Shown here piece after piece: positions 10,120 to 19,227 of a stretch of DNA of 64,000 bases. The DNA is from an uncultured Pelagibacteraceae bacterium (GTDB lineage: Bacteria > Pseudomonadota > Alphaproteobacteria > Pelagibacterales > Pelagibacteraceae): assembly GCA_902523515.1 (NCBI GenBank), contig CABYZT010000003.1:123616-187615 (forward strand). Direction: 5' to 3'. A program made the translations under genes and the position numbers. Within the stretch, counting starts at the first letter, position 1. Each line of letters starts with the position of its first letter. Below the pieces are notes generated by a model. That model was given only the letters and a program-made list of their open reading frames with translations, did not search any database and was not told the origin of the DNA.

Positions 10120-10818
10120 TTAATTGAACAACTGAAAAAATTTTTCAAAAAAACCTAATTTTTTATAGGTTTTTTTCACTAAATTGACTTCATACTTATT
10201 AAAACCACTAATAACCTTTTCAATCATGAATGGAATCTCAATTTTATTTTCTTGAAATAAATTCATTATGTAAGTTTGATCAAAGTATCTGATTATTTTA
10301 ATTTGATACTTTGCTAAAATTTTATCAAATTCTATTACATAACTATTAGGAATAGACAAAAATTTAATTTCAAGACAAAGTTTATCACCTTCTAAATTGT
10401 TTATGAATTCAGACTGAATTTGGTCATTTACAGTAAATTTATTAATAAGTATATGCATGATTTTATAATCTTGATAATTTTCTCTAAATAAATCTTTTAT
10501 TTCTGCAATTGCATTCTCTATAATTTTTTTATTTATAATTCCCTCATAACTCTTTTTTTTTATTCCTATTTCAACATTTAAAATATTATCAGTTGTTATT
10601 ATTAAAAAAATATTTTTTATAAACTTACTAGTCAATTTTTCAATTTTAAAAATGTTTTCTTCAAGGAACTTTGATAAAATATTTAAATCTATACTTTGAC
10701 TATGATTTTTCAATTCAATATCATTTTTATAAATAATTTTTAAATTTTTAATGTCATACAAATATATTTCATATTTCTTTTTTGAGATATTCAAATAAAC
10801 TGATGTTTCTTCAATCAT
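10120..10818 (-). CDS. Reduced FtsA-like division protein lacking the actin ATPase half
   Basis: 232 residues at the exact ftsA position (ftsQ upstream overlapping 8 nt, lpxC downstream). FtsA is normally about 410-440 residues. By eye, residues 5-60 resemble the first 1A strands of FtsA (VYLNISKKKYEIYLYD against VGLEIGTAKVAALVGE), and residues 60-185 align with the 1C interaction subdomain, including FIKNIFLIITTDN (ISSVYLALSGKH in E. coli FtsA), IINKKIIENAIAEI and the helix ending RYFDQTYIMNLF (LIFAGLASSYSVL). What follows in FtsA, the DIGGGT phosphate loop, domains 2A/2B and the GGxA adenosine motif, is missing. Instead the protein runs into a basic stretch and ends GFFEKFFQLFN, an amphipathic helix like the FtsA membrane-targeting tip. 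Inference: a non-ATPase FtsZ membrane tether. Alternatively it is a decaying remnant, although the intact frame argues for selection. Confidence 0.65.
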   Translation of the reverse strand: MIEETSVYLNISKKKYEIYLYDIKNLKIIYKNDIELKNHSQSIDLNILSKFLEENIFKIEKLTSKFIKNIFLIITTDNILNVEIGIKKKSYEGIINKKIIENAIAEIKDLFRENYQDYKIMHILINKFTVNDQIQSEFINNLEGDKLCLEIKFLSIPNSYVIEFDKILAKYQIKIIRYFDQTYIMNLFQENKIEIPFMIEKVISGFNKYEVNLVKKTYKKLGFFEKFFQLFN

Positions 10819-11482
10819 TTAAAATAATTTGATTTTTAATTCTAGCGTCTAATATATTTATTTTTTTAAATTGATCTTCATTTAATAAATCATAAACCTG
10901 GTTTAATAATTTAATATTATTTTCTTTTGGTAATTTTATTAATACTTTATTTTTAAGTTCAATATCCCATCTCTTTGAAGGAAAAAAAAATAATTTTCTT
11001 ATTTCATTGTATGAAATTTTTGATTCTTTTAATTTTCTATAAAAAACAAGAAAATCATCAATTTCAGGACTTCCAAAAATATATGGAAGAATTTTAGATG
11101 AGTAACTTTGTTCCAAAAGTTTTCCATTAGATCCAATTAAATTTAATTTTCCATTATAATTAATTATAGCTAAAAATTCTGTTTTCTGAGTCTCTATTCT
11201 AATTGAAGATGGGTATTTTTTTTTAACATAATAGCTCTCAACAAGTGGATTAGAATTAAGTGCATCTTTATATTTATCCTTATCTAGAAAAAAAATATTT
11301 TTTGAGTCTAAATTTTGAATTTTTCTTAAAATATCGTTATTTTCTTTTTCATCTAAACCTATAACTTCAATCTTATTTATTTTATAAAAACTAACATTAT
11401 TAAGTTGATGGTTATTTATAGAACCAATAAGAAAGAGTAAAAAAAAATAAATTAAAATTTTTTTACTTTTTCTTTGATGCAT
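10811..11482 (-). CDS. ftsQ: Cell division protein FtsQ
   Basis: Bitopic inner-membrane protein that links early and late divisome proteins through FtsB/FtsL. A single N-terminal membrane helix (IYFFLLFLIGSI, near residues 10-21) is followed by a POTRA domain (FYKINKIEVIGLDEKENNDIL) and the FtsQ beta domain with NPLVESYYVKKKYPSSIRIE, a classic FtsQ pattern. At 223 residues it is clearly shorter than usual alphaproteobacterial FtsQ (about 270-310); the cytoplasmic N-terminus is nearly gone. The ATG at 11482 overlaps the 3' end of ddl by 20 nt and its end overlaps the ftsA-like gene by 8 nt, so the three are translationally linked. Position between ddl and ftsA supports the call. Confidence 0.88.
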   Translation of the reverse strand: MHQRKSKKILIYFFLLFLIGSINNHQLNNVSFYKINKIEVIGLDEKENNDILRKIQNLDSKNIFFLDKDKYKDALNSNPLVESYYVKKKYPSSIRIETQKTEFLAIINYNGKLNLIGSNGKLLEQSYSSKILPYIFGSPEIDDFLVFYRKLKESKISYNEIRKLFFFPSKRWDIELKNKVLIKLPKENNIKLLNQVYDLLNEDQFKKINILDARIKNQIILND

Positions 11483-12377
11483 CTTTTAAAATCCATTCAA
11501 TTAATTTGATAAAACTTATTTTGTTATAAGCTGCAATCTCAGGCACGAGTGAAAGTTTAGTCATACCTGGTTGTGTATTTATTTCTAAAAGATAAAATTT
11601 ATTTTTAAAAAATTTAAAATCAGATCTTGTGACACCCCTGCAACCTATCACTTTATGAGCTTTATATGCCATATTCATAACCATATCCATTTTACCATTG
11701 GGTAAATCAACTGGGATTATATGTTCAGTTTTCGCACTGGAATTATATTTTGCTTGGTAATCATAAAATTTTCTTTTTGGTTTTAGTTCTATTGCTCCTA
11801 GTTTTTTATTTCCCATTATTGCTACTTGTATTTCCCTTCCTCCTATAAATTCCTCAATTATAACTTTTTTATATTGTTTTATTGAATTAAGGGTTTTAAT
11901 TATATTTTTTTCATTACAAATATATACGTTAACACTAGAACCCTCATTTAAAGGTTTTGCTACTACTGGAAATCTTAATTTTTTTTTTATTTTTTTTATT
12001 AAATCTTTATTTTTAATATCATAAGAATGTGTAAAAAATTTTGGTGTATTTATTTTATTTTTAATAAATATTTTTTTTGAAATTTCCTTGTCCATTGCAA
12101 TAGACGATGCAATTACTCCTGAATGAGTATAAGGTGTTTTAAAACTCTCTAGAATAGTTTGAATATAACCGTCCTCACCAAATTGGCCATGCAATGCATT
12201 AAAAATTATATTTGGTTTAAAAAATTTAATATTTTTTTCTAAATTATTATCTGGTTCAGTTATTTTAACTCTGTAACCATTTTTTTTAAGCTCATAAGCA
12301 ACCTGTTTCCCAGTATCAAGACTAATTAGTCTCTCTTTTGATATTCCACCTGATATTATTAATATTTTTTTTTTCAA
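11463..12377 (-). CDS. ddl: D-alanine--D-alanine ligase
   Basis: Makes the D-Ala-D-Ala dipeptide that MurF adds to the peptidoglycan precursor; cytosolic ATP-grasp enzyme. 304 residues, normal for the DdlB type. Visible landmarks: GGISKERLISL at the N-terminus, NALHGQFGEDGYIQ, YTHSGVIASSIAMDK, FPVVAKPLNEGSSV (ATP-binding), EEFIGGREIQVAI and the C-terminal metal-binding block YLLEINTQPGMT. The only in-frame start near the N-terminus is TTG at 12377, followed by a run of 10 A. It lies 1 nt after murB and overlaps ftsQ by 20 nt, the conserved murB-ddl-ftsQ order. Confident. Confidence 0.94.
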   Translation of the reverse strand: MKKKILIISGGISKERLISLDTGKQVAYELKKNGYRVKITEPDNNLEKNIKFFKPNIIFNALHGQFGEDGYIQTILESFKTPYTHSGVIASSIAMDKEISKKIFIKNKINTPKFFTHSYDIKNKDLIKKIKKKLRFPVVAKPLNEGSSVNVYICNEKNIIKTLNSIKQYKKVIIEEFIGGREIQVAIMGNKKLGAIELKPKRKFYDYQAKYNSSAKTEHIIPVDLPNGKMDMVMNMAYKAHKVIGCRGVTRSDFKFFKNKFYLLEINTQPGMTKLSLVPEIAAYNKISFIKLIEWILKDASKKK

Positions 12378-12378
12378 C

Positions 12379-13284
12379 TTATTCTAATATTTTTATTTCA
12401 GTTTCTAGTTTAATTCCTGTTTTCTTAAATACACTTTCAGACACAAAATTTATTAATTTTTTCATATCCTCAAACTTAGCATTACCTTTATTTACAAAAA
12501 AATTACAGTGTTTTTGAGAAATTGATGCATCTCCAAATGTTTTTTCTAGCGGCACAGACTCTTTGATTAATTGCCAAACTTTTTTATCAGATTGATCTAT
12601 AGGATTTTTAAATGTGCTACCACTGGTCCTAATTTTTGTTGGTTGTGCTTGCTCTTTTTTTTCTTTAAGTAATATTATTTCATTCTCTATTGAACTCTTA
12701 TTTTTCTTAAAACCTTTAAATGATGCACTTAAAAAAATAAGATCCTCAGGTAATCCACTGTCTCTATATTTAAAATTAATATCTTTTGCAGGTATAGTAA
12801 TTACTTGACCTGATTTATTTACTGCTTGAATAGAAATAAGAATATCTTTGAACTCCCTTTGAAAACAACCCGCATTCATTTTAATGCCACCACCTATTGT
12901 TCCGGGTATACAAGAGAGAAACTCAAAACCACCTAAACTATTTTCCATTGCAAATTCAGATAAAGATTTATCTGTAACAGCACTACCAGCGACTATTATT
13001 TGTTCAGAATGTAAAGAAATATTATTAAAATTTTTTGTAAGTTTGATTACAACTCCATCAAATTTGTTATCGGATATAAGTGTATTAGAACCAGCTCCTA
13101 ATATAAATATTTTTTCTTTATCTTGAATTTTTTTAAGAAACTTAATTAATTCTTTTAAATCACCTGCCTTATAGAAAGCTTTAGTTTTACCTCCTATGTT
13201 AAACCAATTTTTTTTTTTAAGATCATAATCTAATTTTAAATCATTACCAAATTCAGGAATTAACTCTTTTAAATCAATTTTCAT
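12379..13284 (-). CDS. murB: UDP-N-acetylenolpyruvoylglucosamine reductase
   Basis: FAD-dependent reductase that completes UDP-MurNAc synthesis using NADPH; cytosolic. 301 residues, the type I/II MurB size in this group. FAD-binding motifs: WFNIGGKTKAFYKAG, ILGAGSNTLI, CIPGTIGGGIKMNAGC with the substrate-binding arginine region YRDSG. The catalytic serine lies in TSGSTFKNP and the C-terminal glutamate in KLETEIKILE. The ATG overlaps the murC stop by one base (TAATG), and it is followed by ddl after 1 nt, so translation along murC-murB-ddl is coupled. Confident. Confidence 0.95.
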   Translation of the reverse strand: MKIDLKELIPEFGNDLKLDYDLKKKNWFNIGGKTKAFYKAGDLKELIKFLKKIQDKEKIFILGAGSNTLISDNKFDGVVIKLTKNFNNISLHSEQIIVAGSAVTDKSLSEFAMENSLGGFEFLSCIPGTIGGGIKMNAGCFQREFKDILISIQAVNKSGQVITIPAKDINFKYRDSGLPEDLIFLSASFKGFKKNKSSIENEIILLKEKKEQAQPTKIRTSGSTFKNPIDQSDKKVWQLIKESVPLEKTFGDASISQKHCNFFVNKGNAKFEDMKKLINFVSESVFKKTGIKLETEIKILE

Positions 13285-14678
13285 TATAACAATTTAGGCA
13301 ATTCTCTCATCCAACCCGATATAGTCCCAGCACCCATTCCTATAACAATTTTTTTTCCATATATATTTGCCTTAATAAATTTTGCTAATTGGAATTTATC
13401 ATCTACTAAAAATAATTGAACTTTTGAATTTTTAATTATTTCTTTTGCAAAATTTATGTAACTAAATCCAAGCCTTAATTTTTCTCCTGCAGTATAAATT
13501 GGAAACAAAATTACTTTATCTGCATTTTTAAAAGCAAAGGTAAATTCTTTTTTTAAATCTTTTAATCTTGATATTCTATGTGGTTGAAAAATACATATTT
13601 TTTCATACTCTTTATAAACATTCTTCACACCATCTAATACTTCTATAATTTCTGTAGGATGGTGAGCATAATCATCATAAAAATCTACATTATTAAAATT
13701 AAAAATTTTATTAAATCTTCTTTGAACTCCTTTAAAATTTTTAAGTCCTTTTTTTATATTGTTAATTGGTAACCCTACTGTTAACGCTAATGCTGCTGCA
13801 GCTACAGAATTTTTAATATTATGATTTCCCAATAATGGAATTTTGAATTTTTTTATTATTTGGTTTTTTTTATTTGGTAATTTTATATTTAAATCAAATT
13901 CTGAGAATTCTTTTAATTGTTTTATATTTTTTATACAAAAATTTGATTTTTTATCCAAACCATATGTGTAGAAGTTATTATTTTTGATATTTTTAATTAA
14001 ATTTTTGTTATTTTTATCATCTAAACAAATAAATGATTTTCCAAATGAGGGGACTTTGTTAACAAAATTTTCAAAATATTTATTTAATTTATCCATTGTG
14101 CCATAATAATCCATATGCTCTCGATCTATGTTGGTGATGATTGAGTATGTTGGAGGTATGTAAACAAAACTTCCATCAGACTCGTCTGCCTCTAATATAG
14201 ACCAATCACTTTTTCCAAGCTTTGCGGAATTATTAATCGAATTTATTACTCCACCATTGATGATTGTAGGATCAATTTTCGTCTCTTGAAATATAGAAGC
14301 TATCAATGATGTTGTTGTAGTTTTACCATGCGAACCAACAACTACAATATTTTTTGTTAAAGATACAATATTGGCTAACATTTCTCCTCTTTTATATATA
14401 GGTAATTGTTTTTTTTTGGCTGCAAGAAGCTCTGGATTGTTTTTTTTAATAGCAGAAGACACAACTAGGATAGTGCCCTTTTCTATATTTTGTTTATTAT
14501 GTCCAATGAAAACTTTTATTTTTTCTTTTCTTAATCTTTCAATACTTTTATTATTTGCAATATCGCTGCCTTGAACTTTAAAACCTTTACCTTTCATAAT
14601 AAGTGCTAAGCCACTCATACCTATGCCACCTATTCCTACAAAATGTATCAGTTCTGTTTTTGCTAATTTAATTTTCAT
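13284..14678 (-). CDS. murC: UDP-N-acetylmuramate--L-alanine ligase
   Basis: Adds L-alanine to UDP-MurNAc, the first peptide step of the wall precursor. 464 residues, normal length. The N-terminal Rossmann motif HFVGIGGIGMSGLA binds the UDP sugar, the Mur-ligase P-loop is VVGSHGKTTTTSL near residue 110, followed by EADESDGSF and the central block ITNIDREHMDYYG. The C-terminal domain has YDDYAHHPTEI. These separate MurC from MurD/E/F. It starts within the last 11 nt of murG and ends in a one-base overlap with murB. Part of the continuous division and wall cluster. Confident. Confidence 0.96.
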   Translation of the reverse strand: MKIKLAKTELIHFVGIGGIGMSGLALIMKGKGFKVQGSDIANNKSIERLRKEKIKVFIGHNKQNIEKGTILVVSSAIKKNNPELLAAKKKQLPIYKRGEMLANIVSLTKNIVVVGSHGKTTTTSLIASIFQETKIDPTIINGGVINSINNSAKLGKSDWSILEADESDGSFVYIPPTYSIITNIDREHMDYYGTMDKLNKYFENFVNKVPSFGKSFICLDDKNNKNLIKNIKNNNFYTYGLDKKSNFCIKNIKQLKEFSEFDLNIKLPNKKNQIIKKFKIPLLGNHNIKNSVAAAALALTVGLPINNIKKGLKNFKGVQRRFNKIFNFNNVDFYDDYAHHPTEIIEVLDGVKNVYKEYEKICIFQPHRISRLKDLKKEFTFAFKNADKVILFPIYTAGEKLRLGFSYINFAKEIIKNSKVQLFLVDDKFQLAKFIKANIYGKKIVIGMGAGTISGWMRELPKLL

Positions 14679-15732
14679 TTATAATTTTTAATATTTTTTG
14701 ATTAACATTATTCCATGTATTTTGATAATTTAATTTCTGTAAATTATTTTTTTTTGTCATGTAATCCTGGCTTTTATTTGTCAAATCTAATAAAAATTTC
14801 TCAAATTTTTGGTCGTCAAAATTTTTTTGATCAATTATCCAACAACAATCCTGTTCCTCATAATATTTTGCATTTTCATACTGGTGATTATCTTTTGATG
14901 ACGGAAGTGGTATTGCTATAAATGGAATATTTAAAAAAGATAGTTCAGCTAAACTTGAGGCGCCTGCTCTTGTTATACATAAATCTCCCTGTTTTAAAAC
15001 TTCATTAAGATTGTGATCAAAACTGAAAACCCTATTTTCAATATTATTTTGACAATAAAAATTTCTTAAAAAATCTATATTTTTCTCACTAGTTTGGTGA
15101 ATAATTTTTATAGAGACCTGTTTTGCTATACTCACAAAAGATTTATTTAAAAGCTCATCAAAGATTTTTGCACCCTGACTACCTCCAATAATTATAATAG
15201 TGAATAAATTATCAGTTTTTTGATATGCACTAGTTTCGTAATATTCTTTTCGTATCAAAGGTTTAATAGTAGTTATTTTGTGATTAATTCCAGATGGTAA
15301 ATTAATTAAATTCTTTGAATAACATATTAATTTTCTTGAAAAATTTAAAAAAAATTTATTTGCTCTTCCAAGAACCATATTTGGTTCAATTAAAAAAATA
15401 TTAATTCCCAATATTTTTGCTGCTAAACATATTGGTAAAGACATATAGCCACCTGTAGAAATTAAAATTGAAATATTATTTTTTTTTAAAAGAAAAAAAG
15501 ATTTAACAGTTAAAAAAAGTATTTTTAAAAATGAAAAAGGAAGTAGAAAGTAATTATTTAATTTTGGGGTATTGATTACAAATACTTTGTAATCCTTGTC
15601 TAAATATGCAAGGCCTCTTATATCAGTAGTAATCAAGGTTTCATGTGTATGCTTTAAATGATTATAAATTGTAATTGCTGGTATCACATGACCTCCAGAT
15701 CCACCTGTGGAAATTAGAACTTTTTTTGTCAT
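14668..15732 (-). CDS. murG: Lipid II synthase MurG (GlcNAc transferase)
   Basis: Transfers GlcNAc from UDP-GlcNAc to lipid I at the inner face of the membrane, giving lipid II. 354 residues, GT28 family length. Two Rossmann domains: the N-terminal glycine-rich loop STGGSGGHVIPA and STGGYMSLP (acceptor side), then IIIIGGSQGAKIFDELL and ITRAGASSLAELSFLNIP plus PLPSSKDNHQYENA (UDP-GlcNAc side). It follows ftsW by 3 nt and overlaps murC by 11 nt; ftsW-murG-murC is the standard order. Confident. Confidence 0.95.
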   Translation of the reverse strand: MTKKVLISTGGSGGHVIPAITIYNHLKHTHETLITTDIRGLAYLDKDYKVFVINTPKLNNYFLLPFSFLKILFLTVKSFFLLKKNNISILISTGGYMSLPICLAAKILGINIFLIEPNMVLGRANKFFLNFSRKLICYSKNLINLPSGINHKITTIKPLIRKEYYETSAYQKTDNLFTIIIIGGSQGAKIFDELLNKSFVSIAKQVSIKIIHQTSEKNIDFLRNFYCQNNIENRVFSFDHNLNEVLKQGDLCITRAGASSLAELSFLNIPFIAIPLPSSKDNHQYENAKYYEEQDCCWIIDQKNFDDQKFEKFLLDLTNKSQDYMTKKNNLQKLNYQNTWNNVNQKILKIINEN

Positions 15733-15735
15733 TTA

Positions 15736-16857
15736 TTAAGTTATTTTTCTTTTTGTTAAATTTAAAATTATACCAGCTAATATTGATGTACTTATTATTG
15801 ATGAACCACCATAACTTAAAAAAGGTAATGTCATTCCAGTAGTTGGAAATAGTCTTATATTAACGCCAATATGAATTGTGGCCTGCATTAATATTAAACT
15901 AATTGATCCTATTAAAATAAGTTTAACTTTATCATTTGTCTCAAAACTTATTTTTTTAAAAACCATATAAATCAATATCAAAAACAATAATAATATTAAC
16001 ATTATGGCAACAACACCAAACTCTTCAGAAATTACTGAAATAATGTAGTCAGTATGAGCTTCAGGAACTCTATTTTTAAGAACTCCTTCACCTATACCTT
16101 TTCCAAAAAAGCCTCCACTTGTAATTGACTCTATTGCTTTATCAGATTGAAAGTTATGAGTACCTGTTTCTTTATTGAAAAATGAAAAAATACGTCCTTG
16201 AATATAATCAAACTTAGGAACATAAATAATAAGATAACCAAGCAAAGATGCGCCTACAATAAATATTGCTAAGAGAATATATATATTAATTCCTGATGTG
16301 AAGATTAGAGTTGCCCAACAAAATACCACTAATAAAGTTTGGCCAATATCTGGTTGAGCTATTAAAAGAGAAGAAATGATAGATATCAAAATAATAGATA
16401 TCAAATATTTAAATAAAATATTTGATCTGATATCGCATAAAATAATTGCTAAAATTATTACCAAAAATGGTTTTAGAACTTCTATGGGTTGAAATCTTGG
16501 TAAGAAAAATAAGTCTATCCATCTTTTAGAACCTTTAACTTCAACACCAACGAATGGCACCAAAAATAAAGAAATAAGTGAAATAAAAAAAAGAAAAATA
16601 GAGTATTTATATAATTGGTCTGAATTTAGAGAGGAAAATATAAAAATAAGAAATATTCCAATTAATACATAAATCAAATGTTTAAAAAAAAAGAAATAAT
16701 TGTTCGTATTTAATTTGTCAGAAGCTATTAGAGAAGTTGAAACTAAAGAAAAAAATAATCCTATAATAAATAATAAACTTATTAGTAAAAAAATTGATTT
16801 ATCTATATTTTTCCACCATTGATAATAAAATTTGTAAACAATACTATCGCTTTGCAT
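15736..16857 (-). CDS. ftsW: SEDS peptidoglycan polymerase FtsW
   Basis: Septal SEDS glycosyltransferase that polymerises lipid II together with FtsI. 373 residues with about ten hydrophobic membrane segments. SEDS landmarks: GVEVKGSKRWIDLF, PIEVLKPF, AQPDIGQTLLV, the extracellular loop GTHNFQSDKAIESITSGGFFGKGIGEG, HTDYIISVISEEFG and TTGMTLPFLSYGGSS. The Asp in the conserved loop needed for polymerase activity falls in QSDKAI. RodA is the paralogue alternative, but its place between murD and murG points to FtsW. It overlaps the 3' end of murD by 14 nt. Confidence 0.94.
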   Translation of the reverse strand: MQSDSIVYKFYYQWWKNIDKSIFLLISLLFIIGLFFSLVSTSLIASDKLNTNNYFFFFKHLIYVLIGIFLIFIFSSLNSDQLYKYSIFLFFISLISLFLVPFVGVEVKGSKRWIDLFFLPRFQPIEVLKPFLVIILAIILCDIRSNILFKYLISIILISIISSLLIAQPDIGQTLLVVFCWATLIFTSGINIYILLAIFIVGASLLGYLIIYVPKFDYIQGRIFSFFNKETGTHNFQSDKAIESITSGGFFGKGIGEGVLKNRVPEAHTDYIISVISEEFGVVAIMLILLLFLILIYMVFKKISFETNDKVKLILIGSISLILMQATIHIGVNIRLFPTTGMTLPFLSYGGSSIISTSILAGIILNLTKRKIT

Positions 16858-18142
16858 TTATATACTTTTTAATTATTTGATTAAAATAATAACCTCTATC
16901 TTCAAAATTTTTGAAACTATCAAATGAAGCTCCAGCTGGACTAAAAAAAATAGTATTTTTTTTTAATTTGTGACTATTAATTTCCGTAAAGATAACTTTA
17001 AGTGTTTCTTGTAAATTGCTGAAAATTTTTACTTTTATTTTATTTTTTAGAATTTTTAAAAATTTATTACCATACAATCCAAAAACAAAAGCTTTGAGAT
17101 TTTTACTCTTTATTTTCGATAATTTAAATTTATCTTCTTTTTTAGGAATTCCTCCTAAAATCCAGTAAGCATCATTTAAATTTTTTAATACATTTTCTGA
17201 GGAAGCAAAACTTGTAGATTTTGAGTCATTAATTATTGTAAGATTATTTTTATCAAAAATAATTTGTTGTCTAAAATCGAGACCTTTAAATTTATTAATA
17301 GTTTTAATTAATTTTTTCTTATTAAGTTTTAATTTTAAAGCAATTTTTAATATGAATGATAAATTTTCTTTATTACCATCAGAGATAAAATATTTGTTAG
17401 TAATTTTATCAATCTCTTTATTTAAATTTGAAGTCTTAACTTTATAAATTTTTGCTTTATATTTACTTTTTTTTATTTGTTTAATAATAAGATTATCTTC
17501 TTTTTTAACAAAAGCAAAAGATCCTCTAATTTGAGATTTTAATAATTTAAATTTTGCATTTACATAATTATTCAAAGTTTTATGTCTTTCAATATGATCT
17601 GAAGTAATATTCAGAATTACAGCATATTTTGATCTAAAAATCTTGCTATACTCTAGCTGATATGAAGAGGCCTCTATTACAAAAATTGTTTTCTTTGTAA
17701 TATTTTTTTCTGATAATGCTGGATTACCAATATTCCCAATAAGCCTCGAGTCTTTATTTTGATCAATTAAAACATCATGTAATATTTTAGCAGTTGTAGA
17801 TTTACCATTAGTTCCGGTAATCGTAATACTTTCATTGTTGTAAAATGAAAACAAAACATCAAGGTCAGTATAAATTTTTTGAAGATTTTTCATTAAAAAT
17901 TTTGATAATTTACATTTTGCAATATCAATACCTGGACTAATAATAATTATATCAAAATTAATTTTTTGTATTTCTTTTAAACCAATAATTTTATTTATAA
18001 ATTTTAATTTTATTTTTTGATTGTCATCAAACAAATACACATCAGACTTGTTTTTTAAAAACTTATAAGATGAAATACCACTCTTTCCTAAACCATAAAT
18101 TAATATTTTTTTTTCTAAAAAAATATTATTAAATATTTTCAT
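16844..18142 (-). CDS. murD: UDP-N-acetylmuramoylalanine--D-glutamate ligase
   Basis: Adds D-glutamate to UDP-MurNAc-L-Ala. I place the start at the ATG at 18142, which shares one base with the mraY stop (TAATG), rather than at an in-frame upstream codon inside mraY. The resulting protein of about 432 residues is normal for MurD. Motifs: ILIYGLGKSGISSY (N-terminal UDP site), ITGTNGKSTTAKIL (P-loop), VIEASSYQLEY, ILNITSDHIERH and NDSKSTSFASSE in the C-terminal domain, all MurD-specific. It sits between mraY and ftsW. The sequence is very lysine-rich and low in G+C, as for its neighbours. Confident. Confidence 0.94.
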   Translation of the reverse strand: MKIFNNIFLEKKILIYGLGKSGISSYKFLKNKSDVYLFDDNQKIKLKFINKIIGLKEIQKINFDIIIISPGIDIAKCKLSKFLMKNLQKIYTDLDVLFSFYNNESITITGTNGKSTTAKILHDVLIDQNKDSRLIGNIGNPALSEKNITKKTIFVIEASSYQLEYSKIFRSKYAVILNITSDHIERHKTLNNYVNAKFKLLKSQIRGSFAFVKKEDNLIIKQIKKSKYKAKIYKVKTSNLNKEIDKITNKYFISDGNKENLSFILKIALKLKLNKKKLIKTINKFKGLDFRQQIIFDKNNLTIINDSKSTSFASSENVLKNLNDAYWILGGIPKKEDKFKLSKIKSKNLKAFVFGLYGNKFLKILKNKIKVKIFSNLQETLKVIFTEINSHKLKKNTIFFSPAGASFDSFKNFEDRGYYFNQIIKKYINAKR

Positions 18143-19227
18143 TATCTTAATTTTAAGGTAGCTAAACCAATCATTGCTAAGATAATAGAGATAATCCAAA
18201 ACCTAATTACAACTGTTGACTCTGGCCATCCTTTTTTTTCAAAATGATGATGAATAGGTGCCATTTTAAAAATTCTTTTTCCTGTAAGCTTAAAGGATAT
18301 TACCTGAACCATTACTGAGATGGCCTCTAATACAAAAAGTCCACCTGTAATTGCTAAAACAATCTCATGCTTTGTAATAATACCTACAGCACCCAAAGAG
18401 CCACCGAGAGATAAAGAACCTGTGTCACCCATAAAAATTTTAGCAGGTGGAGCATTAAACCATAAGAAACCTAAACAAGAACCGATAATGGCTCCACAAA
18501 AAATTGCTACTTCACCAGTTCCTTCAATATATGGAATTTGTAAATAATTTGAAAATACAATGTTTCCAGTAACATAACTTATAAAGGCAAAACATGCTGC
18601 AACTAATATTACAGGCACTGTTGCTAGACCATCTAATCCATCAGTGAGATTAACCGCATTTGATGAGCCTATAATTACGAATATTGCAAATGGTATAAAA
18701 AACCATCCAAGATTTATGATTAAATTTTTAAAAAATGGAAAATATAAATTATTTAAATCCTGATAATCATTTAAATAAACAAATATACTTACTCCAATAA
18801 TTGCTAATATTATTTGTGAAATTATTTTAAACTTTGAAGAAATTCCTGATGAGTTGCTATATTTAATCTTCTTAAAATCATCATATGCTCCCAATAAACC
18901 AAAAGTAATTGCTATGTAGATACAAAATAAAATATTAATATTTGATAAATCTGCCCAAAATATTACTGATACCAGTAAGCCAAATAAAATTATTAAACCA
19001 CCCATTGTTGGCGTACCAATTTTTTTTACTATATGATCTTCAGGTCCATCATCTCGGATTGGATTTAAAATTTTTTGCTTTGAAAAAAATTTAATAAATG
19101 GACCGCCGATAATCAGCACTATAACCAATGAGGTGAAAAAAGATAAACCTGTTCTAAAAGTTAAATATTTAAATACATTTAAAAAACTAAAAGTATCTAC
19201 AAAATTTAATAAAAATTGATAAAGCAT
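18142..19227 (-). CDS. mraY: Phospho-N-acetylmuramoyl-pentapeptide transferase
   Basis: Integral membrane enzyme that transfers phospho-MurNAc-pentapeptide to undecaprenyl phosphate, forming lipid I. 361 residues with about ten membrane segments. Family motifs: GTPTMGGLIIL, GAYDDFKKI (catalytic Asp pair region), AVNLTDGLDGLA (Mg2+/substrate), FMGDTGSLSLGG and MAPIHHHFEKKGWPE, the signature HHH loop. It begins directly after the murE-murF stop and its own stop overlaps murD by one base. Confident. Confidence 0.97.
   Translation of the reverse strand: MLYQFLLNFVDTFSFLNVFKYLTFRTGLSFFTSLVIVLIIGGPFIKFFSKQKILNPIRDDGPEDHIVKKIGTPTMGGLIILFGLLVSVIFWADLSNINILFCIYIAITFGLLGAYDDFKKIKYSNSSGISSKFKIISQIILAIIGVSIFVYLNDYQDLNNLYFPFFKNLIINLGWFFIPFAIFVIIGSSNAVNLTDGLDGLATVPVILVAACFAFISYVTGNIVFSNYLQIPYIEGTGEVAIFCGAIIGSCLGFLWFNAPPAKIFMGDTGSLSLGGSLGAVGIITKHEIVLAITGGLFVLEAISVMVQVISFKLTGKRIFKMAPIHHHFEKKGWPESTVVIRFWIISIILAMIGLATLKLR

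Noticed and set aside
10120..10818. The short gene in the ftsA slot as an unrelated orphan
   Set aside because: Its position, the 1A/1C-like alignment and the amphipathic C-terminus all point to FtsA; still flagged as moderate confidence.
16800..18200. Longer murD starting inside mraY (18199)
   Set aside because: The TAATG junction at 18142 gives the usual MurD N-terminus; the extension would encode mraY codons in another frame.
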